Shown here piece after piece: positions 1-12,020 of a stretch of 64,000 nt of DNA. Origin of the DNA: Gymnopilus junonius. Taxonomy: Eukaryota > Basidiomycota > Agaricomycetes > Agaricales > Galerinaceae. Every line of letters begins with the position of its first letter. Within the stretch, counting starts at the first letter, position 1. The position numbers and the translations under genes are program-made. Where the stretch lies: NCBI GenBank assembly GCA_015501075.1, contig JADNYJ010000026.1:265357-329356 (forward strand). Reading direction: 5' to 3'. Under the pieces are notes generated by a model. It searched no databases and was not told the origin of the DNA. It saw only the letters and a list, made by a program, of their open reading frames with translations.

Positions 1-1998
1 CCTGATAACCTAAGCAAGGACGAGTTGACCGCAGTCTTAAAATATGGCGCTCAGAAAATGTACGCACTCCCTTTTCATCTCATTTCGTTCAAATCCATGC
101 TTACAACTGGCGAACAGGTTCGATAAGGATGATACGCAACAGAGCAAGAAGCTCGACGAGATGGACCTTGACGACATATTAAATCGCGCCGAAGATCATG
201 AGACGACGCAAACGGGAGACGGTGTCGGCGCCTCACTTGGTGGCGAGAACTTCCTTGCACAATTCGCCGCAGTCAGTGATGTCAAGAATGACATGAACTG
301 GGAGGATATTATTCCTCTGGAAGAGCGCCAAAAGTTGGAAGCAGACGAGGACGAGCGACGGGCGGAGGAAACCATGTCGAATGAAACTCGCAAACGTAGC
401 CATGCGCAGGTCTCATACGAAGGCATGGATGTCGACCAGCCTCCACCCGCAGCTGCTCCAAAGAAACCAAAGATACCTGGCCCAACGAGGAAGACCGCCA
501 GCCAGAAAGCCATGGAGTTGAAGGAAAGGGATGTTCGTGTCCTAATCAGGAGCTTGCAACGCTGGGGCGATATCCGTCAGCGTTACGACGTCATCGTGTG
601 TATCTTTAATCGATCCTTTGGAATGCCTTTTCATTAAAGGGTAATGTAGGTTGCTGAAGCGAAACTTCAAGACAAGAACAAGGGTATGATGTACGATGTT
701 GCTGATGAGATCATTGATATCTGCGCACAAGCTGTAAAGGATAACGAAGAGCAAAAGCGTTTGCGGCAAGCATCAGGAGAGACCTTGACTAACGCTCAGA
801 AGAGCAAGGCCGTCCTTGTTACATGTCGCGGCGTGGGTAACATCAACGCCGAAACTGTATTATCACGGAATCGCGATCTCCGCATCCTCTACAACATCCT
901 TTCTGAACTCGAGGACCCGTACAAGTGGTCGATCCCGATAGACAACATCCGACCGACCCTCAACTGGTCGGGGCGGTGGGGTCCTCAGGATGATTCCATG
1001 CTTCTTGTCGGCGCATATATCTACGGCTTTGGTAACTGGGAAGCAATGCAAAAAGATCCCAAGCTTGGTTTGGAAGGTAAATTTTTCTTGGAAGAAGGCA
1101 AGAAAGGCGAAGATGCGGCCAGCCGGCCTATACCCAATGCTATTCATTTAGTTCGCCGGGGTGATTTTTTGCTGGGCATCTTGCGCGAGCATGAAGAGAA
1201 GCTACGTTCGTATGAAAGCTCTCTACGCCATAAGGGTCAGCTGAAGGTTTCGGCATCGCCACCCCCCACAGCCATGGCTTCAACGTCATCTTACAATAGC
1301 AGTCTCAAGCGTCGAGCAGAAAGCGAGGCCGTAGCTTCCATCGACGACGGAAGTAACAAGAAGCGTAAACGACGACCGACACCTACCTTCACAGATTCAG
1401 AATCTTCCGACGAATGGTGCGTAACAGTTTGCCGTTGTTCTTCATTTGTATTATTGACCTTTTCCCCAGCCCGTCAATGGACGAAGGTGCCACAAAAGAA
1501 GAGTTGCGTCCTGTCAAGAGGCAATTGGTAATTTTACTCTTTCTTCTCGACTAATAGAAGCTAATAACTCTACGTAGAAACAATTGAAGCTGTCTGGAGA
1601 GGACATGCCTCGAGATGATAAGGTTGCAATTCTGAAGGACTCTCTTGCTGCTATTGGTCGCCGTATTGAGCTGGTTTTGAATGCTAAAGAAGCTGCAGGA
1701 GAAGATAGAGACCGATGGCGACGACATTTATGGACGTACGTATAGCCATTAGTCACCTTGTGCGTAGGCGTTTCTCACTCCTTGTAGGTTCGTGACTCTG
1801 TTCTGGCCGAAGAAGGTCAAAGCTAGCAAGCTGGAGGAGATTCATGCGAAGATGGTCATGAAGGAAGCTGCTCCAAGACAGCAAGCAGACAGTAATGCCT
1901 CGAAAAAGCCTCGGCTGTCTGTTGGCGTGAAAACCAACGGCTCGTCTTCCGCTCCTTCCACCGCGTCTGTCAGGACAAATGGAAAGTCCTATCGATGA
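1..1998 (+). CDS. chd1: Chromatin remodeler Chd1, C-terminal part (5' end outside window)
   Basis: ATP-dependent nucleosome-spacing enzyme of the CHD1 family; only the 3' end of the gene lies here. Exon 1 (1-59) reads the end of the helicase region (LKYGAQKM). Intron 60-117 is followed by the FDKDD...LDDILNRAEDHE stretch typical of the Chd1 linker. After an acidic, charged segment comes the SANT/SLIDE-like DNA-binding region (WGPQDDSMLLVGAYIYGFGNW, about 966-1043) and a KRKRR nuclear-localisation-like patch (about 1360). The last exons give the CHCT/DUF4208 helical domain (DRWRRHLW then FVTLFWPKK), ending in a Ser-rich tail. At least five introns are visible (near 60-117, 597-652, 1417-1469, 1529-1578, 1735-1787). 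The next gene is convergent. The family assignment is strong; the catalytic domains cannot be checked in this window. Confidence 0.9.
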
Positions 1999-2406
1999 CC
2001 TTGGAAGGCGGACGTTTCTCTCTTTCTCTCTCGCGTACATATTATCACGTTGCTACTTTCTTTTCTTTTCTTCTTCTTTTCGTTTCCTACGTTGAAACTT
2101 TTGTATATCTCTGCTACGTTCATTTTAATGTCAATCAAATTGTATTACTTCTCGAATATTGACTGTACTTTCTTCGTTGCTGCATTGGATGTTCTTCTAA
2201 GCTAGCATGAATGCATGGAGGATGTAGGCGAACTGATGCAAAGCTTAACAAGGCTGATTTCAAGCCTGGCCTGACCAACTGATTTGGCACGGGGCATAAG
2301 CTGTGTGGAGTTGAAAGTTCTCCGGGATTAGGAAACCACAATGCAGTCTGAAAAGTTTCCCTTTAGACACTGATCATATATTGACAATCACAGGTTGCTT
2401 ACAATA
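1999..2406. other. Intergenic region between convergent genes
   Basis: Shared 3' flank of chd1 and the minus-strand membrane-protein gene. It starts with a long pyrimidine-rich tract (about 2020-2090, repeated TTTCTTTTC) and becomes A/T-rich. I see no coding potential here beyond short open frames. Confidence 0.6.
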
Positions 2407-3411
2407 TTATCCATTCGTATCTCCAGCAGTGATTTTTGTATTTGACGACCGCTTGGACTTCTGAATGAGACGGCCATTAGATGATGTTGCGTTGGCCTTC
2501 TGGGACGAATCACGAGATGACTTGGTGGTTCTATCTTTTGGACTAGACATGGTCGGTTTTTTGTCAGCTTCACTCTGATAGTGCACATTGCCATTGCCAT
2601 TCAATTTCGCCACTATGGGTCAAAATGTTGATTTAGCAGCGGGATAAAAAGTGGTCAAATACTCGGACGTACGTTCCAGCGCTTTCAGATCTGCCTCACG
2701 ATTGAAAGTTTGCATTAAAGACGTGTAGCGCTTGACCTCCCATTTCATTTGCGAAGCCCGTGCCATATTGCCTTGTGATATCGCCCATTTTCTTTCTTCC
2801 TTAAACCGCCGGCGTTCGCTGTCAGCCAAAGAAGCTCTTGTCCTCAGCACATGGATTTCGCGCTCCAACGCCGACATTGAAGAAGTAGGACCAAGTCTAT
2901 CTGAATTCGAATCGACAGAAGTTATGTCCGAAAAGAGATGTGAAGAGGTAGCCAGGGAGGTTCCCACATCCGTAACATCCACCACGGTTTCGACACTTCC
3001 TCCTTGAACGCTGGGACGAAATTGAACAACCTTCTCGCGGGGTTTGATTGTTTTAGTGGTCTGTGTATGCTTCCGCCGCCGCTCAGACGATTGCCGTGGT
3101 TTGTCGAAGTACTGAGAAACGAAGTCTGTGAACAGAACACCCAGAGCCACGCCTAGAATGGTCGTGATACATTTAGTGAGGTCGGAGAGAAGATTAAACT
3201 CGATGAAGAGTTTTGCTGCGATTAGGAAGGCGACAATTATGCCTAATCCCCAAGTTTTCGAGCTTTTCGCAGCGTAGTGCAGTGCTACACCTTGCCATGC
3301 ACCAGCGAGAATGTAGTCCTTGATGAAAGGGCCGTCGGAACGGCTGAAATAGTCTAGGAGGATGCGCGCTCCGATTCCGATGAGAAGAGCGGGCGCAGTG
3401 GTGATAGTCAT
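2407..3411 (-). CDS. Small membrane protein with C-terminal coiled-coil, unknown function
   Basis: I do not recognise this gene. Two exons, 3411-2673 and 2612-2407, are joined by a 60-nt intron (GTACGT...CATAG). The intron removes the in-frame end at 2620 and adds a basic, Ser/Lys-rich tail. The N-terminal 100 residues hold two or three hydrophobic segments (ALLIGIGARILL near residue 10, LGIIVAFLIAAKLFI near 55, CITTILGVALGVLF near 80). A polar linker follows, then a charged helical stretch (about residues 180-245, rich in Arg, Glu and Lys) that could form a coiled coil. This suggests a membrane-anchored protein with a cytosolic helical tail. It lies convergent with chd1 and in the same orientation as the epoxide hydrolase 185 bp upstream. 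The gene structure is well supported; the function is unknown. Confidence 0.7.
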
Positions 3412-3596
3412 AAAAGCTGTTGAAGAGAGTTCTTCCTGAGCATGTCGTGGGTGTTGGCGGTGGTGGGGTTGGAAGTCGCATTGTATTCAAACTTTCACTC
3501 AAACACATCAACACGTGTCGGAAACTAAACTAATATACAAAACGCCGAGTAAATTTAATACACGGGTATAGCACGCCTAGATGCAAACGGCCCAGG

Positions 3597-4956
3597 TTAT
3601 TTTTGAACAGAGCGGAGAGTAAGTAGTGCAGAATCCGAAAGACGACTAACAAAGTCCAGGATGTCCGTATTCAAAGCATCCCCACATTCAATGGAAGGAA
3701 AATGTCCGCCTGTCAAATGCTCTTTCCAGAACACGATGTTTTCAGCCACCGTGGCTTTCGCCCACCAGATAGGGATATAGCCAACATCATAAGGAAAACA
3801 GCTGGCTCCAAACGATACCGTTGCGGGTACGCGCTTTTCAAGAACTTGTTGGCGCAAAGCCTGGATGGCCTCCTTGTAAATTCTTGCATGCCAAGAACTA
3901 CCCGACAGAAGGTAGAACATCGCCCACGTTATGACCAGTTCTTTATCCCATACGTAGCCAGGTTGAACCAGCGACTCGAGTTTCTCCCGAATCCAGGCGA
4001 GCATCCCAACTGGTGAATCAAGAAGGCCATAAGATACGGTCTGAGGTTTGGTACCTTGTATCCTGGAATAGCCGGATTCTTCTTTCATCCACCATTGCAT
4101 ACGAGCGAGTCTTTTCTTCTCGTCGGCTGTGAACCAGCGAGCAACAAGCCATAGAAGTGTGAGAGGATTCTTCAAGGGCGAGGGAGGCAGGCCCATTATC
4201 ATGTTGAGGTGTATTCCAACGCATGAATCGGGGTATGAAATAGCCATGGAGCGCAGTATCATCGATCCCCAGTCCCCACCCTGTCCTATATATTTGGTGT
4301 AGCCCAAGTTCAGCATAAGTTTGTGATAGACTGAACCGATTCGCGGAATGCTGAATCCAGATGCCTAATTGCGCAGTATATTCAGGTTCATATAAAGCCC
4401 CTCTGAGTGTAGGACAAACCTTTGGAGAGGACGAGAAGACAAATCCTGGAATAGTAGGAGCAACGATATGGAATGCTTGTTGTGCGGAATCTCTTGGAGT
4501 GGTCAGACCAAGTAAATTCTCGACCTTGTAAGACCAGAACACATTAGATGAGAATTAGCAGAAAGTGTCTGTGACTATACTTACCTCGGTAAAGTTTCCT
4601 GGCCATCCGTGAGCGAATAACAGTGGTATTGCGTCAGGCCTTTCGCTGCGATGATGGACGAAGTGCAATTTAATCACTTCGTCTCCCTCTTCAATGTCAA
4701 GAGTAAACATTTTAAATGTCGAATTCAACCGTGCCTCCACTTTTCTCCAATCGTAGCTGGTCTTCCAATACTCAACGAGCTCGTTTACGACGGAACTTGG
4801 AACGCCATCCGACCATTCACTAGTACCATCGAGGTGTTTAACATCGGGAACAACGCGAGAGTTCTGCACGCGTTGGGTGATCCAATCGAGAGTTTCCGAG
4901 TCTACAGCAATGTCGAATGGTTGGGGCTGGACTTCCCCAGTCATGACGGGGTTCAA
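3597..4956 (-). CDS. Epoxide hydrolase (alpha/beta-hydrolase, microsomal/EphB type)
   Basis: Hydrolyses epoxides to diols by way of an ester intermediate; expected to act in detoxification or lipid-epoxide turnover. Three exons, 4956-4585, 4524-4420 and 4364-3597, join in frame to 414 residues. The N-terminal EHN domain (about residues 10-110) is followed by the oxyanion motif HGWPG (near 116). Exon 3 carries GQGGDWGS, whose Asp is the expected nucleophile. The C-terminal GGHFPSIE supplies the expected catalytic His. A tyrosine-bearing lid lies between them. There is no signal peptide. Length and motif order match fungal epoxide hydrolases (about 400 residues). The substrate cannot be told from the sequence. 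No related biosynthetic genes lie next to it, so I see no cluster. Confidence 0.88.
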
Positions 4957-5191
4957 CAGATCAAGGTTGCTGGTGGGTATTACTATTTATATTGATGGCG
5001 GGGAGGGTTTCGTCATCTCAGTGTCAGGTGGAACATGGAAGGCCCTTCCAATTTTGTCTAAGGTCCTCGACACGGGCGTCGGGGTTGGGATTATTGACAA
5101 GCTCAAGGTGACCTTGACTGACAAAGGACGCGTCAGAATACACCGGTACAGATTATATAATACATGATAGAAATACAAGTCCCATTGTAAC

Positions 5192-7138
5192 CTAGACATC
5201 ATTATCTATATAGTTTGCCATAGGATCTTCAGTCATGCGACGGGACATACGATAAGCCTCTGTAAAAATTATCAGTAAATAAGTCATGAATGATGAAGAA
5301 AGGCTGTTACGAACCAAGCTCTTCCTCAGTGACTTCATGACTGCTGCTTTCCAGACTACTCTTGAGCTTTTTACTTGACCGATCATCCTCAGTGTAGGCA
5401 CTCCTTGCTTTCCTCTTCTTCTCCTCCAAAACTGCCTGAGCAAGTCGTTCTTGGTCAAGTTGAATGTCACCCTCGCCTATTCGTTTCTTTGAATAGTTCT
5501 GTTCTACCTTTCCTGGCCGAGGCTCTTCTTTGGTGTTGTCTGCCTTTTCGACAGGAACAGAGGTTGAAGACGCGAGTAGAGCTTGTGCACTCGAAGCCGT
5601 CGTGGCTTCGATTCCGGCCAGGCCGGCGCAATAAGAAAGGTGGACAGTGGAGTGGCAACAAGCATAACCCCAAGTCCCTGTTGACGTATCGTACCAGGAA
5701 CCCCAGACAGCGGTGTGATTGTTGATATAAACTGAGTCCAAAATGGTTAGTCAACTTATACTGTGTGCAGGAAGGTGGATAAACACTACCGTCTTCAGGG
5801 TACTTCGACTTGGCTTTGGCCTTTTCACGACCTTTGATTACTTGTCCACTACGAGAATATTCGACATAGTTTTCTGTTTGTCCTTGACGGAGCTCTCTGG
5901 GAGCCGAATCAAGATATTCTGCTCCTCCATATTTAGCCAAAATACTGCTTTTTGTCGTGTCTTTAAGTTGTTCTTTCTTTTGCTTGAACTCGTAGTGCAA
6001 TAACTCTCCTTGTGTCGGGTTGGCATTCAGGTGGACATCGTTGCCGCGCGCTGCTGCCTGCCAAGCAAACAACTGGAGGTCTGACACTTCAGGAGCCTCA
6101 CCAGAATAGCGCAAGAAGTTGTCGCCAGCGAACTTCGCCTGTTTTATTTGGGTCGGCATACATGTAGGTAAGAGAGAGATAAAAACTCACATCCTCAGGT
6201 GGAACGTTCTTCACCGGAGCATCTCGCATGGAACGCGTTTTTGGATCATAATAGGCACTCTCTGGGTCGAGATTGATCAAGTATTTTGCGGTATCTTCAC
6301 GGATACGGAGATTACGAACAGTGATGCGAGTTTTGGTATCCATCTTCTGTCCCACTGCATCGGCAGCATCTGCGTATTTATCTTCATCTGCATCCTCGTC
6401 TTCACTTGATCCGAAATCAGCATCCGTTTTCGTGTCCGATTTGCCAGCCTTTGCTACCTTACGAACCGCTGCTAAGTCGGTTGTTGTCTGGTTGTCTATC
6501 TCCTCCTCCCTCAGTTTTTGTCTCGCTGCTTCGAGAGCGGCATATTCTTCATATACTCTTTTGTGTTCTGCAGCATCATATCCATTCCACCGGTCGCGCT
6601 TGGCGTCGTACCCTGCGGCAACGTCTTGAATTACGTCGTCTGCCTGGATGTCTTTGTTCGTATACTTTGCTCCCTTTTTCCGAGGTCGCTCCAAGCAGTC
6701 CTGCTTCTTATGAGTCAATGCACCGCAATTCTCGCAGGCTCCTTTGCGATATTTTTTAGCTGCAGGTCCAGCTTTTGCTCCCCTGTCGTACCAATTGTCA
6801 AGTTTGTTGGAAACTGGTCGTTTTCAGGCCGACGTTGATGCTGTAAAGACGGCGCTCCAGTATCGAGATACCACGGTGCCTGAGAGATATATTCTGTAGG
6901 TTATGAATAGTTACTAAAATCACTCAATAATGGAAAGATAGATGACGTACGGGGAATGTGGGGATTGATAGGGCGACCCTCCTCATCTAAAGCAGCAGGT
7001 GCTGTACCGGCTTTCCGAGCAGCATCGAGGTCTTTTTGCCGTCGAAACTCTTCCCTGGATAGCTTTCCGATAGCTAAATATGAGTAAGAATGGCGAATAT
7101 ACGCAATGCAACTACTACTCACCAGATGACGAGGCCAT
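5192..7138 (-). CDS. slu7: Pre-mRNA splicing factor Slu7 (frame interrupted by one-base discrepancy)
   Basis: Second-step splicing factor that helps select the 3' splice site. Six exons fit: 7138-7123, 7073-6951, 6893-6191, 6138-5790, 5731-5315 and 5259-5192. Motifs in order are [25 protein letters not shown]; the CCHC zinc knuckle [20 protein letters not shown]-like repeats; [34 protein letters not shown]-like; [10 protein letters not shown]...WGYACCHS; and the C-terminal ELEAYRM...DPMANYI. The spliced length is 1676 nt, one short of 559 codons. The frame changes at a run of four T (6821-6824; AAAA on the coding strand), between HQRRPE and [10 protein letters not shown]. One extra A would restore continuity, so this is probably a sequencing error or a new frameshift. 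The gene is divergent from LIG1 with about 190 bp between start codons. Confidence 0.9.
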
Positions 7139-7324
7139 TATATAGTAGACTTGAAGGAGGAACAAGAATTTAGTACTTGAACCGGCAAAGGGGCCTTTAT
7201 TTGGGGCAATTTGGCTACAACTTCGCATTAGAGTAGGTGCGCTGACTCGGTCTTGAAGTAATGCAACTTCAGTCTTCAGAGAAGCACCAAATAGCACCCG
7301 AAGCTTGAAATTTTGAATTACTCA

Positions 7325-10300
7325 ATGTCAAAACGTCCACCAAACTCGTCTAATGTCTCGCCAGCAAAGAAAAAGCGTACTAAATTGCAGCAAAATCAAT
7401 CTCAACTAGACCACTTCTTCTCATCTCCGAAAACGAAGTCAACCACCAACCGATCGGGGCCTGTTCAGCCAGAATTTGTGCGAGGAAGTTCGACGAAATT
7501 TGATGGCTCAGCCCCGCTGACGTCTCTAGGTTTCGACAAACCAGAGGTCATTGACGTCGATTCTTTTGACGTTGAAGGTCTCGTTCCATCCCCACTGCCT
7601 AAATCACTTGCTGCCAGTGATTTGTCGAGACCCGCTCCTGCAAAGAGCAAAGAGCTAAATAGCAGTCGTGTCTTCGGAAAGGTCTCTACCTCCTCTGTGC
7701 CCATAGTGTTCTTACCTCTTGATGTTGACCCAATTGCTTATAAGCCAAATCTACAACCGTCACGTCAGCTTGAAGCACCCTACGCCCTTCTCACTCATGC
7801 TTTAATCGCTCTATCACAGACACGATCCCGTATAGCTATTATCAACATCTTGACCAATTTTCTTCGGACTATCACCTTGAAGCACCCATTATCTCTGTTA
7901 CCGGCTGTGTATCTCCTGTCCAACTGTCTTGGCCCCTCGTTTGTTCCCATTGAACTTGGACTCGGTTCGTCCATCTTATCGCGCGCTATACAGCAAATAT
8001 CTGGACTATCTGCGGCTGCTCTCAAGCAATTATACAACACAACGGGCGACCCAGGCGACGTTGCCTACGCTGCTAAATCTAACATACGAACTCTTATTCC
8101 TCACCCGCCTCTCACAGTACCTTATGTTTATGAGTCTATGCTTAAAATTGCTCGATGCAAAGGTCAAGGAGCTGCAAAGGAAAAACAGAAGATCGTTGAG
8201 AAGCTTTTGTTAGCAGCGTCGGGTGAAGAAGTTCGGTACATCACCAGAATGCTCTGTCAAAACCTTCGGGTTGGTGCCGTACGGACTTCACTACTCAGCG
8301 CATTAGCAAGAACTTTTGTCTTAACGGACCCTCAGTTCAAGGGTGCTTTAGCTGGAACTGATTTGCTAGCACCTGGTTCCCCATATGTGTCGGAGGACGC
8401 TGTTGAGGAGCCGGAAGAGCAACGTTCTCCGTCCAAAGGAAAGAAGAAGCCCACTGCTGCACAGGAGAAGTTGGCCTCCTCATTCAAGGAGGCAGAAAGT
8501 CTAGTAAAACAAGTCTACGTCAAGCACCCAAGTTATGACCAGATCATCCCAGCTTTGCTTGAAAATGGTCTTGATTCCCTTGCTGATCGCGTCCCTTTGA
8601 CTATTGGTATGTACTATCTTTTTTTCGTATTCTCAGATGCAATTTACCTCCGTTGAGCAGGAATCCCGCTGCATCCAATGCTTGGGTCTCCCATGCGTTC
8701 TTTAGAAGAAATTTATAGTCGACTTGGTGACCTTCCTTTCTCAGCGGAGTTCAAGTATGATGGACAAAGAGCTCAGATACATGCCTTGCGTCTGGCTGAC
8801 AATAAAAGTGATATAAAGATATTTTCACGTCATCTAGAAGACATGACGTCGAAGGTTGGTAGCAAATACCACGTTTTGACCTTCATAATTCAAGATCCTG
8901 TTTTTAGTATCCCGATATCATAGGCTTAGTGGATTGCATGTTCAAGGAGTCAGCTTCTCTAAGCTCCTTTATTATGGATGCTGAGGTCGTTGCTGTTGAC
9001 ACCTTTTCTGGTGCCATAAAGTCATTCCAGGAACTCTCTGGTCGAGCACGAAAGGATGTCAACCTGAAGGATATTCGAATCGCTGTATGCGTCTTTGCCT
9101 TTGACCTTATGTATTTGAACGGAGAGGTGAGAGACATCTATGACGCCATACCTACTTTATTGGCTTTATTGAGCATAGTTGGCAGCCATTACTTAGTCGC
9201 AGTTTCCGTGATCGTCGCGACTTACTTCGACAATGTTTTCCGATTCGGAGAAGTCAGGAACAGTCTGCGTCAGTAGCAGTAGCGCAATTCGACTTGGTCA
9301 AGAGCTGCGAAAGTAACGAAGGCAAAGCCTGTATCGAAGACTTCATGTTAAGTGCAGTGGAAAACAGATGCGAAGGCCTCATGATCAAGGTAGGCTATTT
9401 TCGCAATTAGCATTGTAAAATTGCCAAATTACTATGTTCTAATCTATCACTAAGCTTCTTGATAAACTGGACGGTGTAGAATTGAACGGGGAGAAACAAG
9501 GTCGTCTCAAGTCACTACCTTGCACCTATGAACCAGATGTACGGACATCGGGCTGGCTGAAGCTTAAGAAAGATTACATGGAAGGAATGGGTGATTCAAT
9601 GGACCTTATCCCTGTCGGTGCGTGGTACGGAAATGGTCGGAAAGCGCCGTGGTGGAGCCCTGTCCTTTTGGCACTCTGGAATCCTGAAACAGGCCGTCCA
9701 GTAGCTGTGTGCAAATGCATGTCAGGTTAGTATAAATCCTCTAAATACGACCTATCGATCAATAACCTTTCTTTAGGCTTTACGGATGCCTTTTACACAG
9801 TTAGTCTGTTATATTTGATTTTATGACAGCTCTCCTGATTTTTTTATTCTATATCATCAGTCGATGAAGGAACACTATTCCGGTCAAACTGAAAATTGCT
9901 CTGCTCAGCCAATGTGGGAGTGTGATTTCGGAGGTAAGTCAACCAGAGTCGTACATGCTCGTATCTCACAAACTGTAGGTTTTAGACCAGACGTTTATTT
10001 CAGACCACACGAAGTTTGGGAAATTAGAGGAGCAGAGTCAGCGTGGCTTTATTTCAGTCTTCCCTCCCATTTACTCATTGTTTTGACTCTTGAATAGTGT
10101 TACCGAAAGTCCAGTATCCATAGCAGCCAAGGGGATCGTGGAATCGTCTCGAGGCCTCAGTCTTCGGTTCCCTAGATTTATTAGAATCAAAGATGACAAG
10201 AATGTTGAACTCGCGAGCACTCCGTCATTTTTAACAGGCATATGGAGGGAACAACAAGGGAAAGCTGGTCACTCCGGAAATGACGACGGAGATCTAATAG

Positions 10301-10359
10301 ACCTACATTTTGGCCATTCCGACCTTGATTATCTGTCTGAGGAAGAAGAAAATATTTGA
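7325..10359 (+). CDS. cdc9: DNA ligase I (Cdc9/LIG1)
   Basis: ATP-dependent DNA ligase that seals Okazaki fragments and excision-repair nicks. I chose the Met at 7325 (MSKRPPNSS); an in-frame Met four codons earlier is possible. Residues about 25-35 form a PCNA-interacting box (QSQLDHFF). The DNA-binding domain follows (GEEVRYITRMLCQNLRVG). The adenylation motif EFKYDGQRAQIH, with catalytic Lys, is at about 8749. Further ligase motifs include DAEVVAVD, FDLMYLNGE, EGLMIK, SGWLKLKKDY, PDVYFRPHEVWEI and GLSLRFPRFIRI. Exons include 7325-8606, 8661-8854 and 8908-9126, then several short ones. The C-terminus is acidic (DYLSEEEENI). Length is near the fungal family norm. RNase H2B lies 310 bp downstream on the same strand. 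Confidence 0.93.
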
Positions 10360-10466
10360 GAAATAAAAGGGGTCATTGTTTGGTAGTAGTACATGGGTTA
10401 ATTGTATACAGTAGACAGTACCTGGCTTGAATTGACAAAAACTTAACATTCAGATTTTATACTGAA

Positions 10467-10551
10467 CTGTCCCAGAGAGACTCGAACTCTCGATCTTCCG
10501 ATGCCAGTGCTAATAACAGTCGGACGCCGTGACCAACTAAGCCATGGGACA
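10467..10551 (-). tRNA. tRNA-Asn(GTT) with an 11-nt intron
   Basis: The minus-strand sequence folds as a tRNA. The 7-bp acceptor stem is TGTCCCA with TGGGACA. The D-arm begins GCTTAGTTGG. The anticodon stem is TCCGA with TCGGA around loop CTGTTA, giving anticodon GTT. The T-arm is GAGAG-TTCGAGT-CTCTC, and the discriminator base is G. An extra 11 nt (TTAGCACTGGC) sits one base 3' of the anticodon, the canonical site for a nuclear tRNA intron. The gene lies in the intergenic space between LIG1 and RNase H2B, on the opposite strand to both. Confidence 0.88.
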
Positions 10552-10668
10552 CATGGATTCTTAGAATCGTTTGAGCTCACCAAATAGGTGTCAACAACGC
10601 GTCGCGTCAGTCTTCCCACAAGTTACAACTACATACAACGTTGCTCGCTTCAGGATTCTTCCTTAAAG

Positions 10669-12020
10669 ATGAATCTGCACTTTTCCATTTTGCCCTTAGG
10701 TTGGTATATATTCTTCTTCTGCGACGAACTATGACTAAATTTCAGTGTAGATGTCGTCCAATATCTCACCCAGGCGTTGGATTCTGACGGCAATCTTGAA
10801 AAACCTCTGCGAATCCTCCGTCTCCCACATCCCCGCACTGGTGAATGGAATTTGGTCTATGGATTACCAAATTTGTGCTCATACGTGAAATAAGGATTAC
10901 CTTCCTTGTTCTTACCTTTGGAGTGGCTACCTCCGTCAAATCCACAAAAATCCTCAGCGTTATTGGAAATCCAGGCAGTCTGCCCTCCGGATGAACGTTC
11001 GTGGATATTAGGCGAGGAAGTTGTAGCTGGTACGCATTCGAATCTGTTTTATGCAATTTCCGGCTGGTTATTCGATTTCAGATGGAAAGCTCTTAACAAT
11101 GACCCCAATCGATCCGGTTTTTCTCCTGCTTCCTATTCTACAGGCCACTCAGCCAGTGTGTATGTCCAATGGAGCTCGCTTCCGCTTCTTATACTTCTTC
11201 TAGACAGACGGATCTACTGCGCAATTTAGGACTGCAGACGACCTTCTGGACGAATGTGCAAGAAAGCTTGCATCTTCAAACGATTCTTCAGATTCATTAG
11301 TTGTAGAAGTTCAAAGCGCCCTCGATTTCTGTTCATTGCGATGCACTAGGGAGTCTTTGACGCATCTCTGTGATGTGAAAGGTCCGTCGACACCTGCTAA
11401 AAGGCCGTACAAGGGACTCATTTACTCTAGAAATTTCGCCTGAGATTACTGTTTATCGATTCTCTCATTTGAAATTTCGCGACTATATGCGCGCTAAAGT
11501 CGCGCGTCTTGAAAAATCCAATGCCTTTGATGCTTCGCGCACGACGATTAGAAGCCTGGCCAAAGATGGCCTGATGGAGGACGGTCGTGAGGACCTATTG
11601 CAACGTGCGATTTTGATATTATTTCAAGTAACTTTCTAACGGAGATTTTAGTTGGTCGCATACGAGCTTGCTGCGACCTCGTCTCTCAATATCTGTCATC
11701 TAATATGCGGGATGAGCTGATAAACTTGTATGAGTAAGTCGTTCGATGTAACAGTTGGCATACGCTGCTGATAGCCTAATCCTAGCTTCACAAAGCTCCA
11801 AGCATATCTTAATGCAAATGCAGAAGAAGCGGTTGCAAAAGCCACGGCTGATTCATCCAAGCCGCCAAAGAAGGTAGCAAAGGAGGCACCAAACAAGTCA
11901 GGATCAGTTGATAATAAGAAGAGGAAGCCGGCGAAGCCCTCGCAAGGAGTTGAAAAACTGAAAAAAGCTAGTACGGCTGGTATGGCCAAGCTTTCCAGTT
12001 TCTTCAATAAATCGTCATAG
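10669..12020 (+). CDS. rnh202: Ribonuclease H2 subunit B (RNASEH2B/Rnh202)
   Basis: Non-catalytic subunit of the RNase H2 complex, which cuts at ribonucleotides embedded in DNA. The first exon (MNLHFSILP) joins DVVQYLTQALDS after an intron ending at a TAG near 10749, matching the family's N-terminal beta-barrel start. The key family signature is DPVFLLLPILQAT (about 11110; human has DPLFLLLHYL), followed by a DDLLDECARKLAS segment. The region near 11440-11560 gives TVYRFSHLKFRDYMRAKVARLEK, like the family's helical part. The Lys-rich C-terminus ends MAKLSSFFNKSS, a PCNA-interacting box at the place where RNASEH2B proteins carry one. Several short introns interrupt the gene. It is a compact gene next to LIG1. 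Confidence 0.85.

Noticed and set aside
3702..4016. Plus-strand frames inside the epoxide hydrolase
   Set aside because: They are antisense shadows of a well-supported three-exon gene.
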